A stretch of DNA of 43,282 nt from CAIVAT01 sp038212325 (lineage in GTDB: Bacteria; Bacteroidota; Bacteroidia; Bacteroidales; FEN-979), in contig JBBQUQ010000021.1 in the NCBI GenBank assembly GCA_038212325.1, forward strand, positions 1-43,282, given 5' to 3'. Position numbers and translations under genes: made by a program. Each line of letters opens with the position of its first letter. Position 1 is the stretch's first letter. The notes under the pieces were generated by a model. That model saw nothing but the letters and a program-made list of their open reading frames with translations, had not been told where the DNA came from and did no database searches. Below are positions 15,985-24,523 of the stretch, piece by piece.

Positions 15985-17160
15985 ATGAACAGATCAATCA
16001 TTAAACACTTAATTTTCCTGGGTGTCAGCCTGATCACCTTCACCATCCTTAATTCATCCTGCAAAGAAAAGAAACAGGAAGAACAGGCGCCCCCCTCATT
16101 TAAAGTAATGGAAATAAAGGGCACTAAAGTCCCGGTCTATCTTCAGATGGTTGGACAGGCTGTTGGCATTCCGACTGTTGAGATTCGGGCCCGTGTTGCA
16201 GGCTACCTGCAGGCATGGTCGTTCAGGGAAGGGTCCATTGTTCCCCGGGGACAGGTACTTTTTTCCATCGAACAGGATGAATACAAAAACAATGTCGATT
16301 ATGCCAACGCCAATCTTGACAATAAAAATGCCGCATGGGAAAAAGCAAAACTCGATGTGGCCAGATTAAAGCCGCTTCTTTCAACAAATGCCATCAGCCA
16401 GAATGACTTTGATAAGGCAGTCACCAACGAGCAACAGGACCGGGCTGCCGTGGCCAGCGCCAAAGCTAACCTGGACCAGGCAAAATTAAATCTATCCTAT
16501 ACCACCATGACCTCTCCCATCAGGGGATATGTGGGAGCATGCAACGTAAACCCGGGGAACCTGGTTGGCAAAGGGGAAGCGACCCTGCTTACCACTGTTT
16601 CGGCAGTCGATCCGATTTATGTTAACTTCCAGATGAATGAAAATGATTACCTGAAAATCATGCGGTACTGGGATGTGCACAAAGGCGAGCTGAAGAACGA
16701 TAAGGAGATCTTCAAGGTATACCTGACCCTCTCCGACAATATGCCGTTTGGGAAAGTCGGCAAAATCGACTTCATCGACCGTTCAATTGATGCCCAGACC
16801 GGGACCATTGCATTGAGGGCGGTTTTCGAAAACCCCGAAGGACTGATAAAACCGGGGAATTACGCCAATGTGAATCTCGTGTTGCTGGAGAATGAGAATG
16901 GCATCGTGATCCCACAGGGTGCAACCACCCAGGTTCAGGGTAAAAATTTTGCATTTGTCGTGGATAAAGATAATAAGGTTAACCGTTTACCCATCATGCT
17001 GGGCAGGGCCATCGAAAACAAATTTATCGTGAATGGTGGTTTAAAGATCGGCGACCGCATCATGCTCGAAGGTTTCCAGAAATTCCAGGAGGGAATGGTC
17101 ATCGTCGCGGTGATGGTGCCCGATACCCTGTCTGTTCCATTGCAGCCGGGGACAAAATAA
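15985..17160 (+). CDS. RND efflux periplasmic adaptor (AcrA/MexA type)
   Basis: A 391-residue membrane-fusion lipoprotein: signal with lipobox LNSSC (Cys near residue 26), then KEKKQEEQAPPSFKV. It has a complete adaptor plan: lipoyl half (VEIRARVAGYLQAWSFREGS), alpha-hairpin (ANLDNKNAAWEKAKLDVARL to AAVASAKANLDQAKLNLSYT), second lipoyl half (MTSPIRGYVGACNVNPGNLV), beta-barrel (YVNFQMNENDYLKIM, GKIDFIDRSIDAQTGTIALR) and membrane-proximal domain. It links the AcrB-type pump encoded next to the NodT-type channel. The start ATG is preceded by an A-rich leader and a TAnnTTTG box. First gene of the operon. Confidence 0.95.
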   Translation: MNRSIIKHLIFLGVSLITFTILNSSCKEKKQEEQAPPSFKVMEIKGTKVPVYLQMVGQAVGIPTVEIRARVAGYLQAWSFREGSIVPRGQVLFSIEQDEYKNNVDYANANLDNKNAAWEKAKLDVARLKPLLSTNAISQNDFDKAVTNEQQDRAAVASAKANLDQAKLNLSYTTMTSPIRGYVGACNVNPGNLVGKGEATLLTTVSAVDPIYVNFQMNENDYLKIMRYWDVHKGELKNDKEIFKVYLTLSDNMPFGKVGKIDFIDRSIDAQTGTIALRAVFENPEGLIKPGNYANVNLVLLENENGIVIPQGATTQVQGKNFAFVVDKDNKVNRLPIMLGRAIENKFIVNGGLKIGDRIMLEGFQKFQEGMVIVAVMVPDTLSVPLQPGTK

Positions 17161-17243
17161 AATGGTGAAATGGTGAAATGGTGAAATAGTGAAATGGCGA
17201 AATGGTGAATACAAGTCGTAATTCGTAATTCGTAATTCGTAAT
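17161..17243. repeat. tandem repeats AATGGTGA (x6) and TCGTAAT (x4)
   Basis: Six 8-bp units AATGGTGA, two of them with one change, run from 17161 to 17208 directly after the adaptor stop. Four exact 7-bp units TCGTAAT follow at 17216-17243. Together they fill the gap to the pump gene. Confidence 0.85.
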
Positions 17244-17252
17244 TAAAAACAT

Positions 17253-20200
17253 ATGTTGCAATCCTTTATTACCCGTCCTATCCTCTCATCGGTTATCGCG
17301 ATCATGATCGCCATGGTCGGGGTCCTCAGCATGTTTACGCTGCCGATCTCCCAGTATCCCGATGTGGTTCCTCCGACCATCCAGGTTACAGCCTTCTACC
17401 CGGGTGCCAATGCAGAAGATGTTCAGAAGACTGTTTCTGTGCCCCTCGAGGAGCAGATCAACGGGGTCGATAACATGACCTACATGACCTCTCAGTGTGC
17501 CAACGACGGATCGTGCAACATCACCGTCTACTTCAAAGTCGGCACCGACCCCGACATGGCCACGGTGAATGTTCAGAACCGCACGCAGCGCGCCATGAAT
17601 GTGCTTCCATCAGAGGTCATCCAGGGAGGCGTTACCGTTATGAAAAAATCGCCCAGCATCCTGCTGCTCTATGCGTTGGTTTCAACCGATACAGCCTACG
17701 ACACCAAATTCCTGTCGAATTACATGAACATTAACATCGTGAATGTACTGAAGCGCATCAACGGCGTGGGCGACGTTAACCTGTTTGGCGGCGATGATTA
17801 TGCCATGCGCATCTGGCTCAATCCTGAGCGGATGGCCGGCCTCAGTACCACCGTGCAGGATGTGCAGAGTGCCATTAAGGACCAGAATGTCCAGGCCGCC
17901 GCGGGGATGCTCGGAAAATCACCGGCAGCCATCGGGCAGGAGATGTCGATGATGTTGCGTGTGCAGGGACGCCTGGCAGATGAAAAAGAGTTTGGCAACA
18001 TCATCGTCAAAGCCAACCAGGACGGGTCGCTTGTTCGAATGCGCGACATTGCTCGTATCGAACTGGGGCTAAAAACCTACGATTCGTATGGTCGCTTCAA
18101 CGGGAAAACCGCTCCTGTGATCGCCGTATACCAGGCGCCCGGCTCCAATGCGGTGAAGGTCAGGGCAACCTGCGACGAAACAATGGAGGCTCTCGCCAAG
18201 GAGTTCCCGCTGGGGATCACCTACCAGAAAGGCCTTGATACCGTTGAATTCGTTACCGCATCCATTGAGGAAGTGCTGATAACTCTTTTGGAGGCTTTTG
18301 TGCTGGTCTTCATTGTTGTGTTCATCTTCCTGCAGGACTGGCGCGCGACCCTCATCCCTGCGATCACCGTTCCCGTATCGCTGGTTGGCGCGCTTGCCGC
18401 ATTCGCGTTCCTCGGCTTCTCCATCAACATGCTCACCCTGTTTGCGCTGGTGCTCGCCATCGGGATTGTGGTCGACGATGCCATTGTGGTGCTGGAGGCT
18501 GTGCAGGAAAAAATTGATAATGAAGGGCTCTCGCCACTGGAGGCGACAAAACACACGATGCATGAAATCACCGGGGCGATCGTGACCATCACGATGGTGC
18601 TTTGCGCCGTATTCGTGCCTGTCTCATTTCTCAGCGGCACCACCGGCGTGATGTACAAGCAATTCGCACTCACCCTGATATCATCCATCCTGATTTCGGC
18701 CCTGCTGGCGCTTACCCTTACTCCTCCCCTCTGCGTAATGCTGCTCAAACCTAAAAAGGATAAAAAGGGGCTGCTCGGAAAATTCTTCCGCTGGTTCGAT
18801 CGCGGGTTTAATAAAACCACCATCGCATATGTTCGTATTGTTGAGAACTTCACCCATCACCTCGCAAAGCCTGTGATGTTCCTGGCCATCATCCTGGTGC
18901 TGGTTGTCGTGGTCATGAAATTCCTGCCTTCCGGCTTTCTGCCCTCTGAAGACCAGGGCTATTTCTTTGTCAACATCAACACCCCGAAGGCATATTCATT
19001 GCAGAAAACCGATGCAGTGACCCGCCAGGTCGAAACCTTGCTGGCAAAAATGGAAGGTGTGGAGTCATACACCATGATCCCGGGCTTTTCCATCCTCGAC
19101 AATTCGGTGAGCACCACGAACGGCATGTGTTTCGTAAAACTGAAAAGCTGGAAGGAAAGGGGAACCCCCGAACTGCATGCAGAATCGCTGATCAAAAAGC
19201 TCCAGGCGGAGATGCGCGCAATTCCCGGCGGAATCTGCATGGCCTTTAACGCTCCGGCGATATCCGGTCTTGGAAAAACCGGTGGCCTTGAGCTGCAACT
19301 GGAAGATAAAACCGGCGCAGGGCTTGATAAGATGGCCGGTGTGGTGGGTGCTTTCTACCAGGAGGTAGCGAAGAATAAAGAGCTGGCCGGTGCCTTCACC
19401 CCTTTCAGAAACGATATACCGCAGTTCAAACTTACGGTTGATAAGGAGAAAGCGAAGAAAATGGACATTCCAGTCAACAGCATTTACTCCACCCTGCAAT
19501 CGTTGTTCGGAAGCTATTATGTGAACGACTTCAATAAATTCGGGAAGTCATACCGGGTCATTATCCAGGCTGACGCCATATACCGGGCCAACAAAGAGGA
19601 CATCAGTAAAGTTTACGTAAGGAGCAGTAGCGGACAGATGGTGCCCCTGGGAACATTGATCGAGATCACCCCCACCCAGGGGCCTGATGTTGTGAAGCGG
19701 TTCAACCTTTACAGTTCGGCCGACTTCACCATCAGCATTCCGCCAGGAGGTTCAACCGGCCAGGGGATCGAAGCGGTGAAAGAGATCGCCGCTAAAACCC
19801 TTCCATACGGTTACGGTTATGAGTATTCGGGCATGACACGCGAGGAGATCATCTCAGGGGGCCAGGCTCCTTATATCTTCACGCTCTGTTTCATATTCGT
19901 CTACTTCCTGCTGGCTGCGAAATACGAGAGCTGGCTGCTTCCGATCCCGGTTCTGCTTGCCATCCCGTTCGGAGTGTTCGGAGCATTAGGCCTGCAGTGG
20001 GCACGCGGACTGCAGAACAACATCTACGCGCAAATCGGCTTGATAATGCTCATCGGGCTGGTGGCGAAAAACGCCATCCTCATCGTTGAGTTTGCCAAGC
20101 AGAAATATGACACCGGGCATCCGCTGTTTGAATCAGCCGTTGAAGGCGCCAAACTTCGGTTCAGGCCCATCCTGATGACCTCCTTTGCCTTCATCCTGGG

Positions 20201-20384
20201 GGTTGTACCCCTGATGACTGCCGCCGGGGCCGGTGCGGCAAGCCGCCATGCGCTGGGGACTTCCGTGTTTGGAGGGATGTTGGTGGCCACCATCTGCGGG
20301 GTATTGGTCACACCGGCACTTTATGTCGCGTTTCAGAAGATAGAAAACAGGTTTATGAAAAAAAATAGCGAAATGGTGAAATAG
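17253..20384 (+). CDS. RND efflux pump, AcrB/HAE-1 type (second operon)
   Basis: A 1043-residue inner-membrane multidrug-type pump. Motifs are canonical: N-terminal FITRPILSSVIAIMIAMVG, TLPISQYPDVVPPTIQVTA, Asp408-Asp409 in AIGIVVDDAIVVLEAVQEK (equivalent to AcrB Asp407/408) and C-terminal QIGLIMLIGLVAKNAILIVE with Lys, then RFRPILMTS. Drugs or lipids are taken from the periplasm or outer leaflet and passed through the NodT partner, driven by protons. The last six residues, NSEMVK, are encoded by the start of a short tandem repeat, so the repeat has grown into the 3' end or supplied the stop codon. Sits between its adaptor and outer-membrane factor. Confidence 0.96.
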   Translation: MLQSFITRPILSSVIAIMIAMVGVLSMFTLPISQYPDVVPPTIQVTAFYPGANAEDVQKTVSVPLEEQINGVDNMTYMTSQCANDGSCNITVYFKVGTDPDMATVNVQNRTQRAMNVLPSEVIQGGVTVMKKSPSILLLYALVSTDTAYDTKFLSNYMNINIVNVLKRINGVGDVNLFGGDDYAMRIWLNPERMAGLSTTVQDVQSAIKDQNVQAAAGMLGKSPAAIGQEMSMMLRVQGRLADEKEFGNIIVKANQDGSLVRMRDIARIELGLKTYDSYGRFNGKTAPVIAVYQAPGSNAVKVRATCDETMEALAKEFPLGITYQKGLDTVEFVTASIEEVLITLLEAFVLVFIVVFIFLQDWRATLIPAITVPVSLVGALAAFAFLGFSINMLTLFALVLAIGIVVDDAIVVLEAVQEKIDNEGLSPLEATKHTMHEITGAIVTITMVLCAVFVPVSFLSGTTGVMYKQFALTLISSILISALLALTLTPPLCVMLLKPKKDKKGLLGKFFRWFDRGFNKTTIAYVRIVENFTHHLAKPVMFLAIILVLVVVVMKFLPSGFLPSEDQGYFFVNINTPKAYSLQKTDAVTRQVETLLAKMEGVESYTMIPGFSILDNSVSTTNGMCFVKLKSWKERGTPELHAESLIKKLQAEMRAIPGGICMAFNAPAISGLGKTGGLELQLEDKTGAGLDKMAGVVGAFYQEVAKNKELAGAFTPFRNDIPQFKLTVDKEKAKKMDIPVNSIYSTLQSLFGSYYVNDFNKFGKSYRVIIQADAIYRANKEDISKVYVRSSSGQMVPLGTLIEITPTQGPDVVKRFNLYSSADFTISIPPGGSTGQGIEAVKEIAAKTLPYGYGYEYSGMTREEIISGGQAPYIFTLCFIFVYFLLAAKYESWLLPIPVLLAIPFGVFGALGLQWARGLQNNIYAQIGLIMLIGLVAKNAILIVEFAKQKYDTGHPLFESAVEGAKLRFRPILMTSFAFILGVVPLMTAAGAGAASRHALGTSVFGGMLVATICGVLVTPALYVAFQKIENRFMKKNSEMVK

Positions 20385-20455
20385 CGAAATGGAGAAATGG
20401 AGAAAAAGGGTGCAGCACCCATTTGTCGTAATTTTTAATTTTTAATTCGTAATCT
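20363..20455. repeat. octamer repeat overlapping the pump stop codon, plus palindrome
   Basis: Five units of the type AAATAGCG/AAATGGTG/AAATGGAG run from 20364 to 20403 and include the stop codon of the pump. A perfect palindrome GGGTGC-A-GCACCC (20408-20420) follows, then TCGTAAT-type repeats (20426-20453). Confidence 0.75.
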
Positions 20456-20458
20456 GAT

Positions 20459-21832
20459 ATGATCTGTAGAAATTCCAAATCACCCATCCTCCTTCTGGTT
20501 GTAATCACTTTTATTGCCTTCTCCGGTTGCAGGGTTGGTCCGAAATACATTCGACCGGTTGTTAAAACCGACAGCCTGTTCAGGTTCGCCCGGAATGCCG
20601 ACACCAACAGCATGGCCAATATCGAATGGATAAAGCTGTTCAAAGATACCGTATTGCAACGGTTGGTCGGTACCGGGTTGAAAAACAATTACGACATCCG
20701 GATCGCCTATGCTCGCATCGATGAAGCACAGGCAGCTTTCAAGCAGGCGCGCGGCCAGCAGTGGCCTTCATTTTCAGCCGAGGCTGCCGGAGGATGGCAG
20801 AAGCAGGCTGTTTCAGGGACCCCAATCGAATACAGCAATATCTCCGTTGTGGGCCAGGTAAGCTGGGAAATTGACCTGTGGGGAAAAATGCGACACGCCA
20901 AAGACGCTGCACGAGCCAACCTTTTTGCACAGGTGGCATACCAGCAGGCCGTCAGGCTCCAACTGATCAATGATATCGTAACCAACTATTTCAACCTGCT
21001 GGAGTTTGACAACGAATTGAGGATCACACAGGAAAACATTGTCATCCGGCAAAAATCCCTTGAACTGGTAAAATATAAAATGATCGCCGGCACAGCGTCA
21101 GGGCTGGTGGTCGCCCAGGCGGAAGCAGAACTCGCCCAGGCCATGACCAAAGTGCCAAACCTCGAGATGACCATCGGCGAAAGTGAGAATTTCCTCAGCA
21201 TCCTCCTTGGTGAACCACCCCATGCCATCAACCGCAGAAATGCGATGCTTGATCAACTGAACACACCCGGAATTTCCACACCCGGGGTTCCTACCCAGCT
21301 TCTATTCCGGAGGCCGGATATCATCATGACTGAACAAACACTGATTGCAGCGAATGCCAACATCGGCGTGGCCCGCGCCATGATGTTGCCCTCCCTCGGT
21401 ATCTCAGGAAACATCGGTGCTGTATTTAACCCGACCAACCTGATCTATAACGCACTGGGAAATTTAATTGCACCTATTTTTGCAGGCGGGCAACTGCTCC
21501 AGGGCGTGAAGAAATCAGAGGCACAAAAAGAGCAGATGCTCTATTCTTACCAGCTTACCATTATTACCGCACTCAAGGAGGTCTCCAACGCACTGCTGCA
21601 ATACAATAAGCTCGGAGCTGTCGTTCAAAGCCAGCAAGCTACAGTGAATGCGGCGCAAACGGCGTTCGACCTCTCAAACCAGCTCTACAATGCAGGGTAT
21701 GCAAGCTACCTTGATGTGATACAAGCTCAGCAATTGCTGTTTTCAGCGCAGATTGCCCTCTCACAGGCCCAAAGTGATGAGCTTACAGCAGTCGTGAACC
21801 TGTATAGTTCGCTGGGGGGAGGGTGGAAGTAG
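20459..21832 (+). CDS. NodT-family outer-membrane efflux channel (lipoprotein)
   Basis: A 457-residue outer-membrane factor. The signal ends in a lipobox (AFSGCRVGPKYIRP, Cys near residue 24), and GPKYIRPVV is the hallmark start of NodT-type channels. Later motifs are IRIAYARIDEAQAAFKQARG, VSWEIDLWGKMRHAKDAARA and, in the second repeat, LLFRRPDIIMTEQTLIAANA, all typical. It forms the exit duct of the second tripartite pump. Third gene of the operon, 74 bp after the pump; the gap consists of repeats. The stop codon lies in another short repeat. Confidence 0.94.
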   Translation: MICRNSKSPILLLVVITFIAFSGCRVGPKYIRPVVKTDSLFRFARNADTNSMANIEWIKLFKDTVLQRLVGTGLKNNYDIRIAYARIDEAQAAFKQARGQQWPSFSAEAAGGWQKQAVSGTPIEYSNISVVGQVSWEIDLWGKMRHAKDAARANLFAQVAYQQAVRLQLINDIVTNYFNLLEFDNELRITQENIVIRQKSLELVKYKMIAGTASGLVVAQAEAELAQAMTKVPNLEMTIGESENFLSILLGEPPHAINRRNAMLDQLNTPGISTPGVPTQLLFRRPDIIMTEQTLIAANANIGVARAMMLPSLGISGNIGAVFNPTNLIYNALGNLIAPIFAGGQLLQGVKKSEAQKEQMLYSYQLTIITALKEVSNALLQYNKLGAVVQSQQATVNAAQTAFDLSNQLYNAGYASYLDVIQAQQLLFSAQIALSQAQSDELTAVVNLYSSLGGGWK

Positions 21833-21850
21833 CAAAATAGCAAAATAGCA
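21829..21850. repeat. short octamer repeat AGCAAAAT
   Basis: Two and a half units of AGCAAAAT begin at 21831, inside the stop codon of the NodT gene. This is the fourth efflux gene of the window with a 7-8 bp tandem repeat right at its stop. Confidence 0.6.
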
Positions 21851-21969
21851 TGCCAATAAGGGCAACAACGTATATTACAGCAATACGGGCGACCATTTGC
21901 AGGCAAACTTCTTTACCGCAGGGGTCAGGTTCTAAACGGATCCATTTACAAAATATTAATACTTTCGTC

Positions 21970-22056
21970 TCTCTGTGGCTCTCTGTGCCTACTCCGTGAA
22001 CCTCTGTGTAAATTATTTCACGGAGAACCACAGGGGAGTTACGGAGAGCCACAGAG
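21970..22056. repeat. imperfect inverted repeat (TCTCTGTGGCTCTC family)
   Basis: Left arm 21970-22008 and right arm 22018-22056 pair at about 28 of 39 positions by my count; the outer 14 bp (TCTCTGTGGCTCTC) pair perfectly. The arms are themselves built of repeats of CTCTGTG/CTCCGTG. The element fills the gap between the efflux operon and the TPR gene. The rest of this 285-bp gap holds no gene. Confidence 0.7.
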
Positions 22057-22087
22057 AAATTTTTTATGGCTATCACAGGTTAAATGG

Positions 22088-22095
22088 TAACTTTG
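22088..22095 (+). promoter_or_regulatory. candidate -7 box TAACTTTG
   Basis: TAACTTTG fits TAnnTTTG and lies 22 bp before the start of the TPR gene at 22118, which would give a short leader. It stands just outside the inverted repeat. Confidence 0.45.
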
Positions 22096-22117
22096 TATCT
22101 GCTGTTAAAATTAGCAT

Positions 22118-24316
22118 ATGACCCGCAAAGAAATTGAACAACGGTATCACAAAGTGTGCGACCTGGTATGCACACAGCAACTGAAAAGCGCCCTGGAGGA
22201 ACTTGAGAAATTATCGCGTTTCAATACCAAAGCTGACTATTACTATCAGCTTGAAACACTTTCTGAAAACTATAAAACCCTGCTGCGTTATGCCTTTGAT
22301 GGTTATCACGACCCGGAGCAGCAGCAGATCCTTCACGGGCTCAGCGCTTCCATGCTGGGCATGGCCGACGAGTTAAGGCTAACCCTGCTCGACCCGGAAC
22401 TTGCTGTAAAACAGTCCGAAAAACGATTTTTACTGAACACTTTCGGAGGTGATCCTACGCTTGTCGCCGGGAAAATTGAAGAGATTTTTTTTCACCGGGA
22501 AGTAAGAAAACTGATCGATGACACCGATCTGGTACCCCTCAGCCAGGCCGACCAGATATTCAAGCTGATCTGGCTTACCGAGCGTTTTACCGCTGAACTG
22601 ATCCCGCTCATCCGGCAAATCAACAGGTCGGATCAGGTCGAGTGGCACGAGAAATGCCTGGTCGTAAGCGCCATCACCCTCAGTCTGCTCAACCATTTTG
22701 ACCAGAACAAAATACTCCTGCTGCTTGAATTCGCCGAAGCCGGTGAAAACCAGGTTTACCAGCGCGCCCTTACCGGGCTGGTCGTCGGGTTGCTGGTTTA
22801 CGACAAGCGGCTGGCATTCTATCCCGAGCTTGTAGAAAAACTGAAAAAATTAAGCGCCGACGAATCGAAAATTCCCGAAACCGAGCTCATCCTTACGCAG
22901 TTGCTCATGGCCCGGGAAACCGACAAGATCACCCGCGAATTTGAGGAAGAGGTTCTCCCGGAGATGAAAAAGATGATGCCGAAGATCGAAGACAAACTTC
23001 AGCTCACCGATCTTACAGAAGATGAAGAGCTTGAAGGGAAAAACCCCGGATGGAAGGACATGATCGAGGAGGTGCCGGGGCTGTATGAGAAAATTGAAAA
23101 ATTCTCAAAGATGCAGATGGAAGGAGGCGATGTGTTTATGAGCACCTTCCAGATGCTTAAGCGGTTCGATTTTTTCAACGTGATGTGCAACTGGTTTGTC
23201 CCGTTTCACAGAGATCACCCGGAAATCAAAAACAGCTTTTCCGAAAATGAGGAGATCAACGCGCGTCTGCTCGAAAGCCTCGAGAAAGCATTTTATATCT
23301 GCAATTCAGATAAGTACTCCTTCGCCATCAATTTCAGAGCCATCCCCGATCAGCAGCGCACCATGATCGTGACGAATTTCGAAGCGGAATTTGCCCAGAT
23401 GAAGGAGATGGCTTCCGAGGAGCAATTGCTTGATCAGTCACTGCTGAGCAATTCAATTTTTATCCAGTATATCCAGGACCTGTATCGTTTTTTCAAACTG
23501 TTCCCGTCGAGGCAGGAATTTGACGATATCTTCCAGCGTAAAATACGTGTCAGGGATCTCTATTTCTACCAAACCTGCTTTGACCGTCCGGGGTTTGCAG
23601 AAAAAATCGCTTCGTTCCATTTCGAAAATGATCATTATTACGATGCGATCGACGGGTATGAGGGCCTTATGGAAAAGAATGGCCCAGGCCACGAATACTT
23701 TGAGAAAATCGGCTATTGCTACCAGAAAACAGGACGGTTTAAAAAAGCTGTCGAATATTACAAGAAAGCGGAGCTCTATGATGCCGACCGCCAGTGGATA
23801 CTCAAAAAACTTGGCTGGTGTTGTCTGAAACTGAAGGATTACCAGCAGGCGCTCGGGTACTTCAAAGATGCATCGGCCCTCCAACCCGATGATGTCTCCC
23901 TGCAACTGCAGGTCGGGCAATGCTACCTTAACCTGAAAGATTATGAACAGGCGTTGCATCAATATGCAAAACTCAGGTTCTTCAGTCCCGATAACCTCAA
24001 AATCCTGCGCCCGATTGCTTATTGCCAGTTTGTGCTTGGCAAGCCCGACCTGGCCGTCGAGATTTATGCGCAGGTGTTGAGCCTTACGTCAAATCCTTCG
24101 TCGTACGACCTGATGAATGCCGGCCATGTACGACTGTGCCTCGGGCAGCGCAAGGAAGCCCTGCATCTTTACCGGCAATCGCTGTTGCAGGACAATCCGG
24201 GCCACAAGGAGCTCATGGAGGCCTTTAATGAGGATGTGCCATTCCTGGTGAAAAACGGTATCCCTGTGGCTAAAATCCCGCTGATCCGCGATTACCTGAT
24301 GTTTCAAACCGAATGA
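22118..24316 (+). CDS. cytosolic TPR-repeat protein
   Basis: A 732-residue protein without signal peptide or membrane segments. The first 480 residues are helical and match no domain I know (MTRKEIEQRYHKVCDLVCTQ, ITLSLLNHFDQNKILLLLEF). From about residue 500 there are regular TPR units: YDAIDGYEGLMEKNGPGHEY, FKKAVEYYKKAELYDADRQW, YQQALGYFKDASALQPDDVS, YEQALHQYAKLRFFSPDNLK and PDLAVEIYAQVLSLTSNPSS, so at least five or six repeats. TPR domains bind other proteins; the partner is unknown. Start ATG 22118 follows a -7 box. A polytopic membrane protein is encoded 207 bp downstream on the same strand, with its own upstream element, so it is probably transcribed separately. Confidence 0.85.
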   Translation: MTRKEIEQRYHKVCDLVCTQQLKSALEELEKLSRFNTKADYYYQLETLSENYKTLLRYAFDGYHDPEQQQILHGLSASMLGMADELRLTLLDPELAVKQSEKRFLLNTFGGDPTLVAGKIEEIFFHREVRKLIDDTDLVPLSQADQIFKLIWLTERFTAELIPLIRQINRSDQVEWHEKCLVVSAITLSLLNHFDQNKILLLLEFAEAGENQVYQRALTGLVVGLLVYDKRLAFYPELVEKLKKLSADESKIPETELILTQLLMARETDKITREFEEEVLPEMKKMMPKIEDKLQLTDLTEDEELEGKNPGWKDMIEEVPGLYEKIEKFSKMQMEGGDVFMSTFQMLKRFDFFNVMCNWFVPFHRDHPEIKNSFSENEEINARLLESLEKAFYICNSDKYSFAINFRAIPDQQRTMIVTNFEAEFAQMKEMASEEQLLDQSLLSNSIFIQYIQDLYRFFKLFPSRQEFDDIFQRKIRVRDLYFYQTCFDRPGFAEKIASFHFENDHYYDAIDGYEGLMEKNGPGHEYFEKIGYCYQKTGRFKKAVEYYKKAELYDADRQWILKKLGWCCLKLKDYQQALGYFKDASALQPDDVSLQLQVGQCYLNLKDYEQALHQYAKLRFFSPDNLKILRPIAYCQFVLGKPDLAVEIYAQVLSLTSNPSSYDLMNAGHVRLCLGQRKEALHLYRQSLLQDNPGHKELMEAFNEDVPFLVKNGIPVAKIPLIRDYLMFQTE

Positions 24317-24366
24317 AGATCACGCAGATTTGCACAGAAAAATACACAGATCGCACGGAATTCGCT

Positions 24367-24428
24367 TTTATACTCAAACCGGGATAAAAAGGTACATTTT
24401 ACCGTGTCCTGTTAACGATCAATATTTA
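24367..24428 (+). promoter_or_regulatory. 62-bp conserved upstream element, copy 2
   Basis: Plus-strand partner of 15137-15198 (which is read on the minus strand), gapless with 55 of 62 identical by my count. It ends 95 bp before the start of the membrane protein at 24524. Blocks shared by both copies include TTTATACTC, CGGGATAAA and TACATTTTACCGTGT. It may be a promoter or operator, or the end of a small mobile element. Confidence 0.6.
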
Positions 24429-24439
24429 CGAATGAACAA

Positions 24440-24482
24440 GAATAACGAGTTACGAATGTATTTATGAATAACGAGTTACGAA
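24440..24482. repeat. 17-bp direct repeat GAATAACGAGTTACGAA
   Basis: Two exact 17-bp copies at 24440-24456 and 24466-24482, separated by 9 bp. They belong to the same ATTACGA-like sequence family as 13127-13160 and 17216-17243. Confidence 0.8.
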
Positions 24483-24523
24483 GTTGGAATTGGGTCGGTT
24501 ATATGCTTAATTGAACAAAATGT

